From: Pyrrhoderma lamaoense
Lineage: Eukaryota > Basidiomycota > Agaricomycetes > Hymenochaetales > Hymenochaetaceae
Assembly: GCA_002794735.1 (NCBI GenBank)
Contig: NBAZ01000003.1
Span: 248,001 to 312,000, forward strand
Length of the DNA stretch: 64,000 bases
Direction of reading: 5' to 3'
The translations under genes were made by a program, and so were the position numbers. The notes under the pieces are model-generated. The model had not been told where the DNA came from, searched no databases, and worked only from the letters and a program-made list of their open reading frames with translations. Positions 24,937 through 36,564 of this stretch are shown here, in pieces (within the stretch, counting starts at the first letter, position 1; every line of letters starts with the position of its first letter).

Positions 24937-26947
24937 ATGGCGCGTAAAAGAGCTCTTGCAAAAGAAACTGTAACCCCAACGACGCCGGCGTCTGAAAAGC
25001 ATGCTTTATCAAAACAACTCTTACAACTTGGCATATCTATACTTACGCTCTCACTATCCTTACATGCTGCCAAAAGTATATTAACTCCCTTATATGGTGG
25101 TGTAGCAACAAATCTTCATCTCCAAAAAGTCGCCAGTTCGCTTGTCTTGGCTTCAATCTTGTTTCCTTACTCTTGGCGAAGGCTCACTAAATTTCAAGAC
25201 AAAATTCTTAGTACTTTGATTTGTGTAGCTCCTCCGGCTATTCACTATTTCTCAGATCTTACAACTCGCCTTAATAATCCACTTATTGGACCCATTATCG
25301 TATACGTGTCAGTCTTGTCCCCTATCACATTCGTAGCAACAGGTGGTTTACGGAGTTTAATCGTGAATAATTCCCAATTGTCTTTGTAAAGAACTTTTGA
25401 ACTTACTATCTATATCATAGAATAATCGATCTCAGACACTGAAATCATTGTCAGCTATCGGAACATCTGTAATCATTGCACAATCCCAAAGACTTTGGAA
25501 GTATATTCCATTTACGCGCGTATTCAGTCCATCATTACTTGTGAGTGTGAGATATACAATAGAATTCTCGTGAAAAGTAGGGCTTATGTGTTATCATAGC
25601 TTATAGTATTTGGTTGGGTAATTTTAGCAATTGGAACTGCTATACGTCCAGGAAAGCGCCAGAAACTAAGCTACAAGTCACTCATACTACCTGCTCTAGC
25701 TACTCTTCTCTCATTGTCGCTTTCACCAACACGCATCCGAGTTCTACCGTTCACCACTCAAAATGGCCTTCTTCGTATTCTTTCTTCGACTCCTAGCATT
25801 ACTGGCCGCATCGTAGTTGTTGATGACTATTCCCGTGGGTTCCGTTTCTTACGTGCAGATCATAGTATTCTCGGGGGTGTATGGATAAATCCTAGGTACA
25901 TGCAAAAAATAGACCAAAATGCAGAATACGTTTTAGACAAAGAAGGCAACAAACTTGGTGATTCTATTTATTCTGCGTTTGTTCTTCAGGAAGCTGTCCG
26001 CCTTCACGAACGGGAAACACCACAGAAGAATGTTCTTGTTATGTGAGTCGCTCCTTCACCATCATTGACACTAGCCTTTATGGCTGATGCTAGCGTTGTC
26101 TAAGTGGCCTGGGTGTCGGAATAGCTGCACAGGCTTTTATGCAACACGGTCTTAATACCTCGATTATAGAGATAGATCCGGCCGTTTATAGGGCAGCACG
26201 GGATTACTTCGGTCTACCAGAACGTGCCGCCGCCTATATCGAAGATGCTCGAGGCTGGGTTTCACGAGAATCTAAATTACAGATTGACAAAAGAGGAGAA
26301 AGTTTTGATATCATCGTTCATGACTGCTTCTCTGGAGGGGTGTTCCCGCACACCTGTATACAATAGAATTTTGGAACGATGTGCGGAATATAATGAACTC
26401 TGATGGAATCGTTGCAGTGGTATGTTATTTTCACTAGTCCACTAAAATTTTCTTACCGTATCTGTCTAGAATTATGCTGGCGTAGTTGGAAGTGATTCTT
26501 CAAAAGCTGTCTATCTCACGCTGAAGGCGACGTTTGGTCATTGTCGCGTTTTCCACGATCTAGATCCAAAAGTCTCTACTGAAAAACTGATGTCTGAATT
26601 TATAAACCTTGTTTTCTTCTGTTCTCCATCATCATCCCGACCCCTGACATTCCGATCTGCTGAGAAGACAGACTATCTATCTTCTTATCTCCGTGAATAT
26701 ATCCTTCAAGCATTGCCTGAGCGCGAAGTTCGCGAAGAGCTTATCCTTGGGAATTCAGATGGGCCAAATGAAGAGCATTCCTGGGTGCTAACGGATGACA
26801 ATAATCCTCTCGGAGCTTGGCAGGATAAGGGAGCATTGGATCATTGGAAAGGTGACTTATTTGTTGATTATCATTTTTTTTTCATACTGACATAATACCA
26901 TAGTGATGCAATCTGTGCTACCGAACTCGGTTTGGACTACATACTAA
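24937..26947 (+). CDS. Spermidine/spermine-synthase-like protein with N-terminal membrane segments
   Basis: The start chosen is ATG 24937 (MARKRALAKETVTPTTPASE); an in-frame ATG at 24853 is possible. The first exon has several hydrophobic helices (LLQLGISILTLSLSLHAAKS, VASSLVLASILFPYSW). Further exons add LFGWVILAIGTAIRPGKRQ and LPALATLLSLSLSP. The C-terminal half is the SAM-binding/aminopropyltransferase-like fold: RIVVVDDYSRGFRFLRADHS, GLGVGIAAQAFMQHG, SIIEIDPAVYRAARDYFGLP, YIEDARGWV, IIVHDCFSGG and PAHLYTIEFW. It ends at TAA 26945-26947 after HWKVMQSVLPNSVWTTY. Introns include about 26043-26104 and 26879-26911. One base is missing near 26341 (TGTT where TGGTT restores the frame). Fungi have a family of such membrane-anchored 'spermine/spermidine synthase' proteins. 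The aminopropyl-transfer reaction is not established for this architecture, so it may be a methyltransferase-like relative. Confidence 0.75.
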
Positions 26948-27689
26948 ATGCCTTCATATGGAATTATACGTTTTTTAAGTCTATAATAGGTTGAAAATAG
27001 CTCGCCTCTAGCTCAATATACCAGACCAGAATTTAGAAAGCTCAATTCCTTGTTAAGATGAGACTTGTGATGTACCGAGCAGAGGTGCGATCTGTGAAGG
27101 ACATACTGGCCTAAGGCGTTGTAGTAGAGCACACCCATATGTGCAAATACAGAGGTCATTTTCTTCGATAAATTAAGCTTTCCTATCCCAAGTCTTCCAG
27201 AACTAGGTCACGAGAACTTTCAATTAAGTTTCCATCTGTTTTTCCAGATTGTGGATATAAGCTGGGGCCAACTCAATATCCCACGGAATCGCCGGTTAAT
27301 TCTATACCTATAATTCACGTATACTGACCATCCTCATTTCCAGTCTGTCTTTGCTATTGTTCTCTCCGTAACCGGACGTTATACATGTATAAGGCGAAAT
27401 GATGTGGTTTGCCACATGAACGTCCACAGAGTATTCATATAAAAACAAATGTTTCGATCGTTCAATTCGCGTCCAGAGCTTGATCTTGGTGCAGAGATCA
27501 ATGACCCGAGTTTCAATATACTTGCATGAAGTGGTGATATTACTATAAAAGTACCAATGATCAGGCTTTACCAAGAACAAACAACTCCATCAAAATCATG
27601 ATTATATTGTTATCATAAGCCACAATTTCATTTACTTAGTTAATTGAGAGAAATACATTTGGATTCTGTTAGCGTAAAAGGTACTGTGC
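26948..27689. other. Intergenic stretch
   Basis: Nothing recognisable; only short frames lacking codon structure I would trust. Confidence 0.5.
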
Positions 27690-28356
27690 AGGTACCAGTT
27701 CTAAGAGTTGAAGAGTAAAGTCATATAGGACATGGAGAAGAAGTGAAAGGCATGCGGAAGTCTCGTATGTTTCAGATGTATAGAAATTTGAGAATTGGCG
27801 TGAGGGACGAAAAAGATGATTATTCGAGCTTTGAGAGTCAATGATGATGAGTGAACCCAGTTTGTGGAAAGACAATGAGAAACTTACTTGGATTTGAAGA
27901 ACAATACCAAGAGCATTCATACTGGCAAAACCCAGGTTTGATTCCAAGTTTTTACCATTCCTGCTCTCTAAGGAATTGGTCGAACCAAGGGGCTGGTGGG
28001 CAGTGTTAAATTCTTGTTCTATGACCGCAAGTAAATACCCTATATCTAGTTTCGAGCTCCAGACCAGGCCTTCGTCATCGGGGTCATTGGGGTCATTGGA
28101 ATCAAACAGAGGCTTAATAAACTATGTACGAAGATGTGCATTGGTAACATTAAGTAGTTGAGAAACTATGGTGTCATGGAAGTAAGTGTCGTCTTACCGG
28201 ATACGTTTTCTTTCCATTAACTAGTATATACAACCACTTGGTTAGATGGTAAGATTGGCAGGCTTTTTATTGAAAATGCTTACGATACATCTCGTTTCCG
28301 ATATCATTGCACTGTGGATAATTGAATGGGGACATAGTTGGGGACATAGTAGTCAT
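27690..28356 (-). CDS. Uncharacterised spliced gene, possibly with a premature stop
   Basis: I do not recognise it. Reading the minus strand from ATG 28356 gives MTTMSPTMSPFNYPQCNDIG, a donor at 28283 (GTAAGC), then an exon reading DTYFHDTIVSQLLNVTNAHL, RT, an in-frame TAG, and then FIKPLFDSNDPNDPDDEGLV, WSSKLDIGYLLAVIEQEFN and FASMNALGIVLQIQ, with another donor near 27889. The coding-like character on both sides of the TAG, an NDP tandem repeat and good splice signals suggest a real gene. Either the stop lies inside a 45-nt intron (GTTTCT...CATAG) or it is a nonsense change or error. The 3' exon is not clear, so the end is approximate. Confidence 0.4.
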
Positions 28357-30010
28357 TTGGAAAGTTCGTGAGAGAGGCTTGTGGTGGTCTTTACGAATGC
28401 ACAATGAGAGAGAGATGCTAGCTTTCTTTCCTTTTATATATTCGTGCCGGCCTGCCATCTACTTAGCAACCATTGAGATCCGCTTCATTACACGATAACC
28501 TTTGTGCGCTCCTGGAGAATTTTTCTGTACAATACAAAATCTGTAAGCGAACTACAATCGAAGAGTGGGTGAATGGAGCGGAAAATTTGATAAAACGACG
28601 AATACAAAGGGAATATTATGTTTCATCATTTTCACTTAGTGAGACAATAGCATTTATCTTTGTTAAGTATATCTCTTTAGCTTTCAACAAAGCTAGTAAA
28701 CGGCGAGATGTTTAAGACTGGCCAGCGTGGCTGTTCCTTAAAACCCGCCTCTAAAATCGCATTCTATACTACTAAACGGTGCATCGTGATTTTGTTCAAT
28801 ATCCGATGCTCAGTACTAAACTCTATACTTACCTAACCGCCTGCCAAGCAAGAGCAGCAGAAAGACATCGCTCAACAGAAAATTATTGTTATCGATCCGG
28901 TACCCACTTCGCGTAGGGAAGATGCGAGACCTTCTCCAGCAGATCGCCACTAAAAATATATAATTGCATATCAGGTTTATACTTGCTAAAATGGAAATTC
29001 TAATAGGTACTACAAGCTCTAATTGTGCGTCATAGGATTCTGCAGCTATGGTCATCCAGCCAAAATACGAGTACAGGCGAACTGTCAGTGTCACAGTGCT
29101 TGAATTCACGTACAAATGTATACTACTAAGATGCTAATGCAGGAATCCTGTGTCACTTGTATGAAAACTCGGAAAGTGATAATAAAGCTCAGAAGTAGGG
29201 ATCATGAACGAAGACACTGAGGCACACTCATTTTCCGATTTTGTCACTTGTGCTATGACTCAGCACCCAAAACGAGACCATCGCTACAACTTGTTACTTG
29301 TACTATCAAAACTATGTGCTGTCTACATGCCCCTCCCTATATCTATGACATCACAACATGCTACAGATTCTGTTATTTTTTCTCATTTTCTCAAGCACCG
29401 CACCGCACAGGATAGGATCATTAAAACTTGTACTAGTGAAATGAGTTTTGAAAATATTATCAGGAGAAGTAGGATGCTGCTCCGTCAACCTCGTGTAGCT
29501 GTGCAATTAATTAGCTTTCGGTGTCCATATTTCTTGTAGCCCTTGATGCACTGTCACCAGCATTCGTTCTATCTAAAAGAAGCTGATAAAACTACAAAGG
29601 GCGATATTCTAGCGGATCTAGCATCAAAGTCCACACCGTGGACAAAATATCTGAATGCCCATCCTTGGTTTGCGTCTTTGCTACGGTGAACAAAATAAGA
29701 GCACAAGTTATTGACTACCAGAATGGAAGAGATGATAAAGGACATATAACGCTAGTCCCTTTCAAATTACTTTAAGGGCCACACAGAACAAGAGAACATG
29801 CTCCCACTCCATTAAGACTCGATGTTCCCATCTTTGGGGCTAACAATAACAAATATGAACACGGTTACAGATACGATCCGCGGGAAGTTTGATCTGATGG
29901 AGCATGAGGAAAAGAACTGAAATTTCAAACTCAGGAAATGAAGAAGTATAAAAGCAGGGCATTCTGCACCTAGGAATACCAAGGTCAACATTCAACCACG
30001 ATCACCTCCC
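28357..30010. other. Mostly gene-free stretch
   Basis: A minus-strand frame at 28816-29115 contains two hydrophobic stretches but no recognisable family. A plus-strand frame at 29204-29539 overlaps a diverged repeat also found near 21490. I see no supportable gene. A TATA box lies at 29947. Confidence 0.5.
29947..29954 (+). promoter_or_regulatory. TATA box upstream of the 30011 open frame
   Basis: TATAAAAG is 64 bp before the ATG at 30011, a good distance for a short fungal 5' leader. It supports that frame being a real gene. Confidence 0.5.
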
Positions 30011-30334
30011 ATGAAAAAACCTAAGCACCCATATCCCCTTCCCGCTTTACCACTCCAGGAGACCAAACCGAACCACTACAACTCTACTTCCGCCATCTTC
30101 GTACCACCCACCTACAGTGATTTGTACCAGCGGAGATCCCACAAAGAGAAACTTATCTCCACTATTTTCGAGGTATCGACTCTGAACCCTAATGATTATC
30201 AAGGAATTCTGGATGTCACCAGCCAATTGCTGGCGTTTGAAGAACACCATACTGTGGTACGTGACCCGAACGACCACAGGACTTCAAGTCTATATGGCGC
30301 AGTTGATGAGTCTTATGTACCGAAGTTCGTTTAG
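30011..30334 (+). CDS. Hypothetical protein, 107 codons, possibly the first exon of a longer gene
   Basis: Not recognised. The frame reads MKKPKHPYPLPALPLQ, then a hydrophilic middle (SDLYQRRSHKEKLISTIFEV) and stops at TAG 30332-30334. There is no signal peptide or membrane segment. A TATA box lies 64 bp upstream. Downstream, 30412-30490 reads in one frame as HAQTPTPVFYDSSLPAFSPL then a Ser run encoded by a (GTC)n microsatellite and a GTAAG donor. From 30584 to 30835 another open stretch reads SILTDRIPYRLNTNAPHIDG, SPPFDDYDGIRVVQYKGH. I could not join these with consistent intron phases, so only the first frame is called. Confidence 0.35.
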   Translation: MKKPKHPYPLPALPLQETKPNHYNSTSAIFVPPTYSDLYQRRSHKEKLISTIFEVSTLNPNDYQGILDVTSQLLAFEEHHTVVRDPNDHRTSSLYGAVDESYVPKFV

Positions 30335-30835
30335 TTATTACTCTTGAGAATTAATACTAATATCATATCTACCTCAAATCTGCCCCTACTCTACTCGCTT
30401 CATCTAGACATGCGCAGACTCCCACCCCCGTATTCTATGATTCTTCACTCCCTGCCTTCTCCCCGCTCACAGCGTCGTCGTCGTCGTAAGATATTCCTTG
30501 TCTCTGCTTATTTTCTCAATTAGTATTTCTAATTTTTTCCCTATGGTACTATCATCCTGCGTACCTTAATCCAGGCTACCAACCACACCACCTTACACTG
30601 GATCCTACTCGTGAGACACTCTCAACAGTCACTTATTGCTCGACCGTCCATTCTAACCGATAGAATTCCTTATAGATTGAATACGAACGCACCTCATATT
30701 GACGGATATACGTCTCCTCCCTTCGACGATTACGATGGAATACGCGTAGTCCAGTACAAAGGACATACGGCTCCCCTACTTTCCTGTCCCTTCTCTGGTT
30801 GTAATCGAGCTTCAGTAGCGACAAAGCCAGCGTGA

Positions 30836-31793
30836 TGGAGCATTCAAGACGTTGCTCAAACGCTGCTGTTCGAGCAGCGTCAGCCAACTAAGTTCTATCC
30901 TTAAACAGCTCTGCCGCCATTCAAGTCAACCCTACACCACACCCACATGCATTTCATCTCGGTCTCTTTTAGTGCTATCTATTGCTTCTATCACAACACG
31001 CTCGGATTGTATATGGTTTGTATTATTCACGGCCTTCTTGCTCTGTGTATTTTGTCAAAGTACTTCGGTATCTTCTGTATAACAATTCTCCACTCAAGGT
31101 ATTGCTAAAGGAAAGTATATTAACCGCATCACTAATTAGGGACACAGAGACACATGTGTACAGGATAATAGAGCAATAGATAGTGTCTAAAGGAGTCGAT
31201 CAAGAAAGCAAGTCGGGACGGTTAAAGGTAGTTTGATCTAGAATGATATGTCTTTAGACTCTTTTTTATCTATGTTTTACCTTTCTCATGTTTTTCAGTC
31301 AATATCAAAACTACATTTTATCTTATAAATCATACGCAACTGAATCGAGCGACTGATTGAAACCTGATCAAGAAATAGGAGCAGGCAAATATAGCAATGA
31401 AGCTTATAAAAACGAACATTAATAGTGATTTTTCTTTTTTTAAGCGGGCTGAAATCCTGTCTCACCCCTTGAACTTGACTTGAATGGAAATCCATAGACC
31501 TCGTGAATGCATGCATAAACAAGAATTTACCACCGACACAACTCAGTTAACCTGCTAACGATGCACTTCTAAGAGTTACAATAGGACGAGAACAAAACAC
31601 AGTACATGGCAACAACACATTCCCATACTATCAGAAGCGATAGGTATATGGAAAAACGTAACAAAACTCTAAATCGTACACTAAAAACGTAGCTATTCGT
31701 TCATTTCATCAATTCATTGGAGTCGTTTGAGTTGCATCTTAGTGTGCCCATTCGCTAATTGTTTGCGATGAGATCACGAAATTCTTGTGAAAC
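30836..31793. other. Intergenic stretch
   Basis: No gene recognised. It contains the 3' flank of the SUR7/PalI-like gene. Confidence 0.5.
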
Positions 31794-32756
31794 TCACGGA
31801 AGTTCGCCTTTCCGAGTACCATTCAGGTGTTTCTTGTCCCCTTTATCGTCGATCTCATTACCATGCCGATCCGTTCTAAACATTTTCAACATATGAGCTC
31901 GATAAATTGGCTCATAGATATCATGAAAGTAAAAAGTATTTACCTTGTCCATATCCGCTGGCTGATACCACAGCATCCACATAGGGTCGCACTCAGAATG
32001 ATCACTACGAACCACAACAATATCGCAGCGACCAAGCTCATCCAAGGTGCATTTCCCCATACTAGACGGAAGTCTAAGCCTTCTCCTTCCAAAAGGCTTT
32101 CAATGCGATTCATTGCGACGCGAACAATCGCAATATCTGCTGCTGTACTCACAGTGGCTATGATGGCACTAAAAACTGCGAGTACAAGTGCTAGAATCGC
32201 GAAACCATGGATAAAAGAGAATATCGTTGGAACAAACGCGATGAAAGAGAGTCCAGCACATATAGGGTGAAGGATCAAGACTACCGTCAGTGCTTTAAGA
32301 ATGATAGAGACGAGTTCTTCTTGTCCTGTGATCTCCAAGACAGAAGAAGGAATAGAGTATCCCAGTCGAGGAGATGAGCAGGCACCGTCATTGGAAAAAA
32401 GTGTTGGCTCATTCAGATCACTGTTTGTAGTAGAGTTTTGATTTCAAATGAGACTTGATCACTCGATCTCAACTTCCCGAGATTGGTACAGGCACGCACC
32501 TAGTAGCACAAAATCCCCAGACGCCGAAACGGAGTTCAGTTGCAACACTTGAAACGATAAAATTTGAGCTTGTAACGGACTCCAAGCTTAGCAAGTATAT
32601 CGGTTTGATGATGGGCAAAGAAAGTGCAACGAGCAATTGCAACAGGAACGCCACGAACATAAGGAAAATGACGGTGGCAACCATGTAGTTATGCCTCCGT
32701 CTATGATGACGCTTTATGCGTTTATGAATTGCTTTTTCGATCAAAATACGTGCCAT
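31794..32756 (-). CDS. SUR7/PalI (Rim9-like) family membrane protein
   Basis: Start chosen at 32756 (MARILIEKAIHKRIKRHHRR); an in-frame ATG 15 codons upstream is possible. The order is: a basic cytoplasmic N-terminus; TM1 (MVATVIFLMFVAFLLQLLVA); an extracellular domain with the family hallmark ATELRFGVWGFCA and a later Cys (DGACSSPRLGYSIP); TM2 (ALTVVLILHPICAGLSFIAF); TM3 (FIHGFAILALVLAVFSAIIA); an intervening segment (RVAMNRIESLLEGEGLDF); TM4 (MSLVAAILLWFVVIILSATL); then a short charged tail ending KKHLNGTRKGELP. Two introns were read: after CAT (donor GTGCGT) to CAG before SDLNEPTLFSNDG, and a donor GTAAAT near 31945 to TTTAG near 31880. The frame is intact. Family members act at the plasma membrane in ambient pH signalling (Rim9/PalI) or eisosomes (Sur7); which role applies is not visible. 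Confidence 0.8.
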
Positions 32757-32801
32757 GGTTGACCACAAAGTACAGCGTCGGTGTTGAGATCTTCTTGACA
32801 A

Positions 32802-35078
32802 AGTGTTATTTCCCTGTCATGGACTGAAAACACGGTTACTATACCCAAGGCGGAGTAAAAAAGGCCCAAGGGAGCTACTTAATATTAAGCTATCTCCTTT
32901 ACTGCCACCGAAAGCTCCGTTTTTGGACTTTGGTGGTTGGGCGTCTGCTAGTTGAGCGACGAAGTATCGCGACGATGGATGAGAAGAGCCAGATACCTGG
33001 AGAACGTTCCTCTTTGATTTTTTATATGTACTTTCTAGATATTTTTGTAAATAAAAAGGAAAACGGGACGTATGAAGGGGCGTGTTCGCCTCGTTTCAAG
33101 ATGTTGACGTCGTTGGAGCATGGGTAATGAGTGAATAAGCGATACTCCCAGGTTACCAAAAAGAAAGAAGCTTCTTAACAGCTCCAGTTCGCAGTTCGAA
33201 TGCTGCATACAAATTAAAACTAGAAGTAAGAAAAAGGTGTTTTTATGTAAATGCCAATGTAAATAGACGCCTGAGGCACATCAAATGATGTGTCAACCGT
33301 CCCGGTGCCTCTTCCCTGTTAAGACAAGGTGACTACTATGGATAGGATGACATCATACTATATATGGGCCTACTAGGATCCTAATGATATGTTTAATGTT
33401 ACGTTGCCCGAGGTACGATCACAACTTGGATTTGCTGGACTATGTACTACATAATGTAGGGATTTCGGTCTTTAGAAACACTTTAGTACCCAGCCTCTTT
33501 TTTCTTCGCGTGTTTCAAGTCTTTATCATATTATGAATTTGATCACTTTCAAGTCGATGGTAAACAGTCCGTTGCTTGTTATACCGAATATAGTGTATAC
33601 ATGCAATTCTAGTAGAGTATATATATGGCAGATACTAGTCGAGTTGATGTCCTAAGAGGCCTATATTGAAGCCGGATCCTCATCTGGGCACAGCTTTACA
33701 AATGATCAGCAAGGTCCCATCCATAGACTATCATACGAATAAAAATGCGGACGTTGATGACCTTGGACTAGTGAGGTTTTCCGTCGGACGAAACACTAAG
33801 GAATCACTGTTACGGCTCAATTTTCATGAGCAAAAAGCCGACAACTGAGTTGAGTCCGTACAAACTCGCGAATACGGCTGCGAAGAATAGGACCACGATG
33901 TAAACTCATGTAGCATCATTTCGGGTCTAGGGTGTCAGGGGTCAGATCATGTTTTTCAAATTAAGCAACTTTGAACTTTACGTTATTGCTTTTGATCCAG
34001 TGTGCATACACCTACATATAAGTCCTACATGTAGTAAGAAGTGAAAATGAGAGAAAGCTTAAGGTGAGTGATGACCTTTACTCTAACACAGAGGTATATA
34101 TCTGAACTTCTAAACTTCATTGGAGTTGTTTCTTTTTTTTCTGAAACTTCCGTTCTTGCTGAGCATCTGAATAGGATATCGAAGTTAATCCTACTCAGAT
34201 ATAATCCTCATGTTAAAATATGAAGTCCATGATACAAGTCTCGGTCTCTGAGTCAGGCCTTGATAAGGGTTTTTTTAGGGATGGCTGGTTCATTGTGTGT
34301 AACACTGTGCATACAAAAGTACTAGGACATAAGCGAAACCGTTTCCGGACCTCAAGCGAGAATGTATTCAAAAAGAACTTGCACTACTTATTGTTCGTAG
34401 CTCCTGTAGCACTCATACAGCTCTATGCTATGCTAAGCTCCCTGATATTTTTTGGTGTCTATGTTCTTTGTTTTTACACGCAGATTAGACCAGTAGAAAC
34501 TCGGACTAGTATGTCGAGACTTTTCGCTATCAGTCTGGGCTCGAGACCAAGCGTCTAGACCTGCGAATATCGTATCAGTGCTACTTCAAGGGTTCTCTTC
34601 AATTTGAGAAGTTCGGTGGCACCTCTATGTTGATAATCGATACATTAGCTCGGCCTGGTTGTACCGAGTTTTATGAACACAAATGAGTTTCGCAATAAAA
34701 TGTCAAGCGTTGCCAACCTTAGCAAATTTTACAATGCTACATATACTGTCAGTACGTGTAACAAGTGTGAAGCACAAGGTCACAAAAAAAGAGACGTGAC
34801 GGAACGCGATTGATTACATGCGATACAATTCCAGCGAAATGACAGGTACTCAATTCTCGACTTTCAAATTTGCACTTCCATTACTTGTACATAGTATTAC
34901 AAGATGATACAGGTATTTAGGGGAGAAAATGAAAATTCAAGTAGAGAATAGAGGAAAGTCCAGCTTATAAGAATAGGAATACTAGGCGAAACGATGAACG
35001 ATTAAATACATAGATAATACGCATGTCAACAATAGCACAGAAAACAGTTTGTCCGGCCGGAATGAGGTGTTTATCGAA
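32802..35078. other. Gene-poor stretch
   Basis: Only isolated short frames, for example 112 codons at 34220-34558 on the plus strand, with no domain, promoter or splice support. I see no gene. Confidence 0.5.
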
Positions 35079-35605
35079 TTAGAAGATTGTTGAAAGAAAA
35101 TTAAGGGTCATTTGAGCAACTCGAAATTTCAGGGAAAAATGAGGAATCATGCGAGGCCAAGTGAATCGAGGGGTTTCGGGTGGGATGGCGAAGGCAGACA
35201 CAGATCTCAGGGTACAGGCTAACCCAGGATGATCTTCAGAGCATTCGTAGGGGAGGATACAGACGGAGAAGTCCCATCCACGCTCGGCCAGCTTCGGTTT
35301 CGGATCCCGGCAGAGCAATAGGTTTGAGCTGTAGGAAACAATGTCAACTTTGACCGATATACGATTATAAGGAGTAATGTATGGAAAGGAGATGGAGTGG
35401 AAATAGATTGGAATGCGATTAAAGAAGTGTTCATACGTACCCTTGGAGTAGCAGGCAATGCTACGCCCGGTTCACGGCCTGATAATGATACAATTTAGTT
35501 TAGAAGCTTGAGATGGTGTATGATGCAGGGGTATGATCACCAAACACACTTACCCATATGGATATTAACCTTCCTATTATTGATCACGGGCTTCTGTGCG
35601 CCCAT
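35079..35605 (-). CDS. Hypothetical small spliced gene
   Basis: Not recognised. From ATG 35605: MGAQKPVINNRKVNIHMG then a GTAAGT donor (35556). A short exon near 35480-35440 reads REPGVALPATPR before GTACG. An exon from about 35330 reads either LKPIALPGSETEAGRAWMG or, one frame over, RDPKPKLAERGWDFSVCILP, and the latter stays open to 35079. The splice signals are good but the protein resembles nothing I know, and the final reading frame is uncertain. Confidence 0.3.
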
Positions 35606-36564
35606 GGTGGACCCACGGAGAGGAGTCAAAGAATTTACGCTTGAGAGCATTATACCGCGGTGTGTATTCTCGTGAAGCTCGAAATTTACAAATGAGGTGC
35701 TATGTTCTCTATGGGTCTTTCGACGATGACGATGTCTCTCCACTGCCCTTGCTCTTCGACCTTTATTTGAACGGACATCCGACTCGAGGACATTTCTGAA
35801 TTTGTCGACAATAACATTGTGCTAGCGATGAATAGCATTGTTCTCCTAAAATGGTGTTAAAGACATGAAAGGAACTCGTGTGTACCTCCCTCGTGTTGTC
35901 ACCGACTTGGCCGAATAGCCGTTGAAAGGTCAAGGCGTCCAAGGAAAGAGCAGGCAGATAGGGATATTCCACAAAAAACTATTTTTATTTAATTTAATCC
36001 AATGGATAAGAAACAACAGTCTCCTAAGGCCTTTTATAAATTTGGCTGGGACATGCACAGTTTTCAGACTGAAATTCAATGACACTGAGCAAATGAACAC
36101 GAAATAAAGTTAGATAGTGAGTAGGAGCTAGTCTGCTTAGTCAGCATCTACTGGTGCAGTATACAGGATGTATTTACGCGTTATGGGTCCCCACCATCCG
36201 AACGCGTCACGTCCAGCACCAAGTGAGCCTCTTCAATGGCTCTTAGACTAGAAGGTGACTTACTCCCTATTGTATCTATTCGGCCATCTACTTCATGTTC
36301 ATAATGCGAATAACGCGACCAACAAGAGTATTATGATCACAGGAAAGCTACCCTGCAGTCCCCGCCGTGTTACAGGCCTCGAGGCCTCGAGGAAGTTGAT
36401 GGATTCTTAAGGTCCCCGCGCCATTGTCCGGAATCAAATATATGATGGGATTTTTTAAATTAATATTTAATATTTTTACTAGTATCCTGTTTTCTATTAA
36501 AGTGCGGCGGAAGGTCGTTATCCTCCCAATTCCCCCCTCTACCCTTCCCTCCTAAACAGCTCAA
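35606..36564. other. Intergenic, upstream of the HMG-box gene
   Basis: No gene. Notable are a tandem pair of GGCCTCGA units near 36373-36392 and an AT-rich block at about 36450-36482 before the HMG-box gene. Confidence 0.5.

Noticed and set aside
28816..29115. 99-codon minus-strand frame with two hydrophobic stretches
   Set aside because: No family recognised, and the composition could arise by chance; not enough to call a gene.
34220..34558. 112-codon plus-strand frame with a hydrophobic segment
   Set aside because: No recognisable family, no promoter signal and no splice support; consistent with chance in AT-rich DNA.
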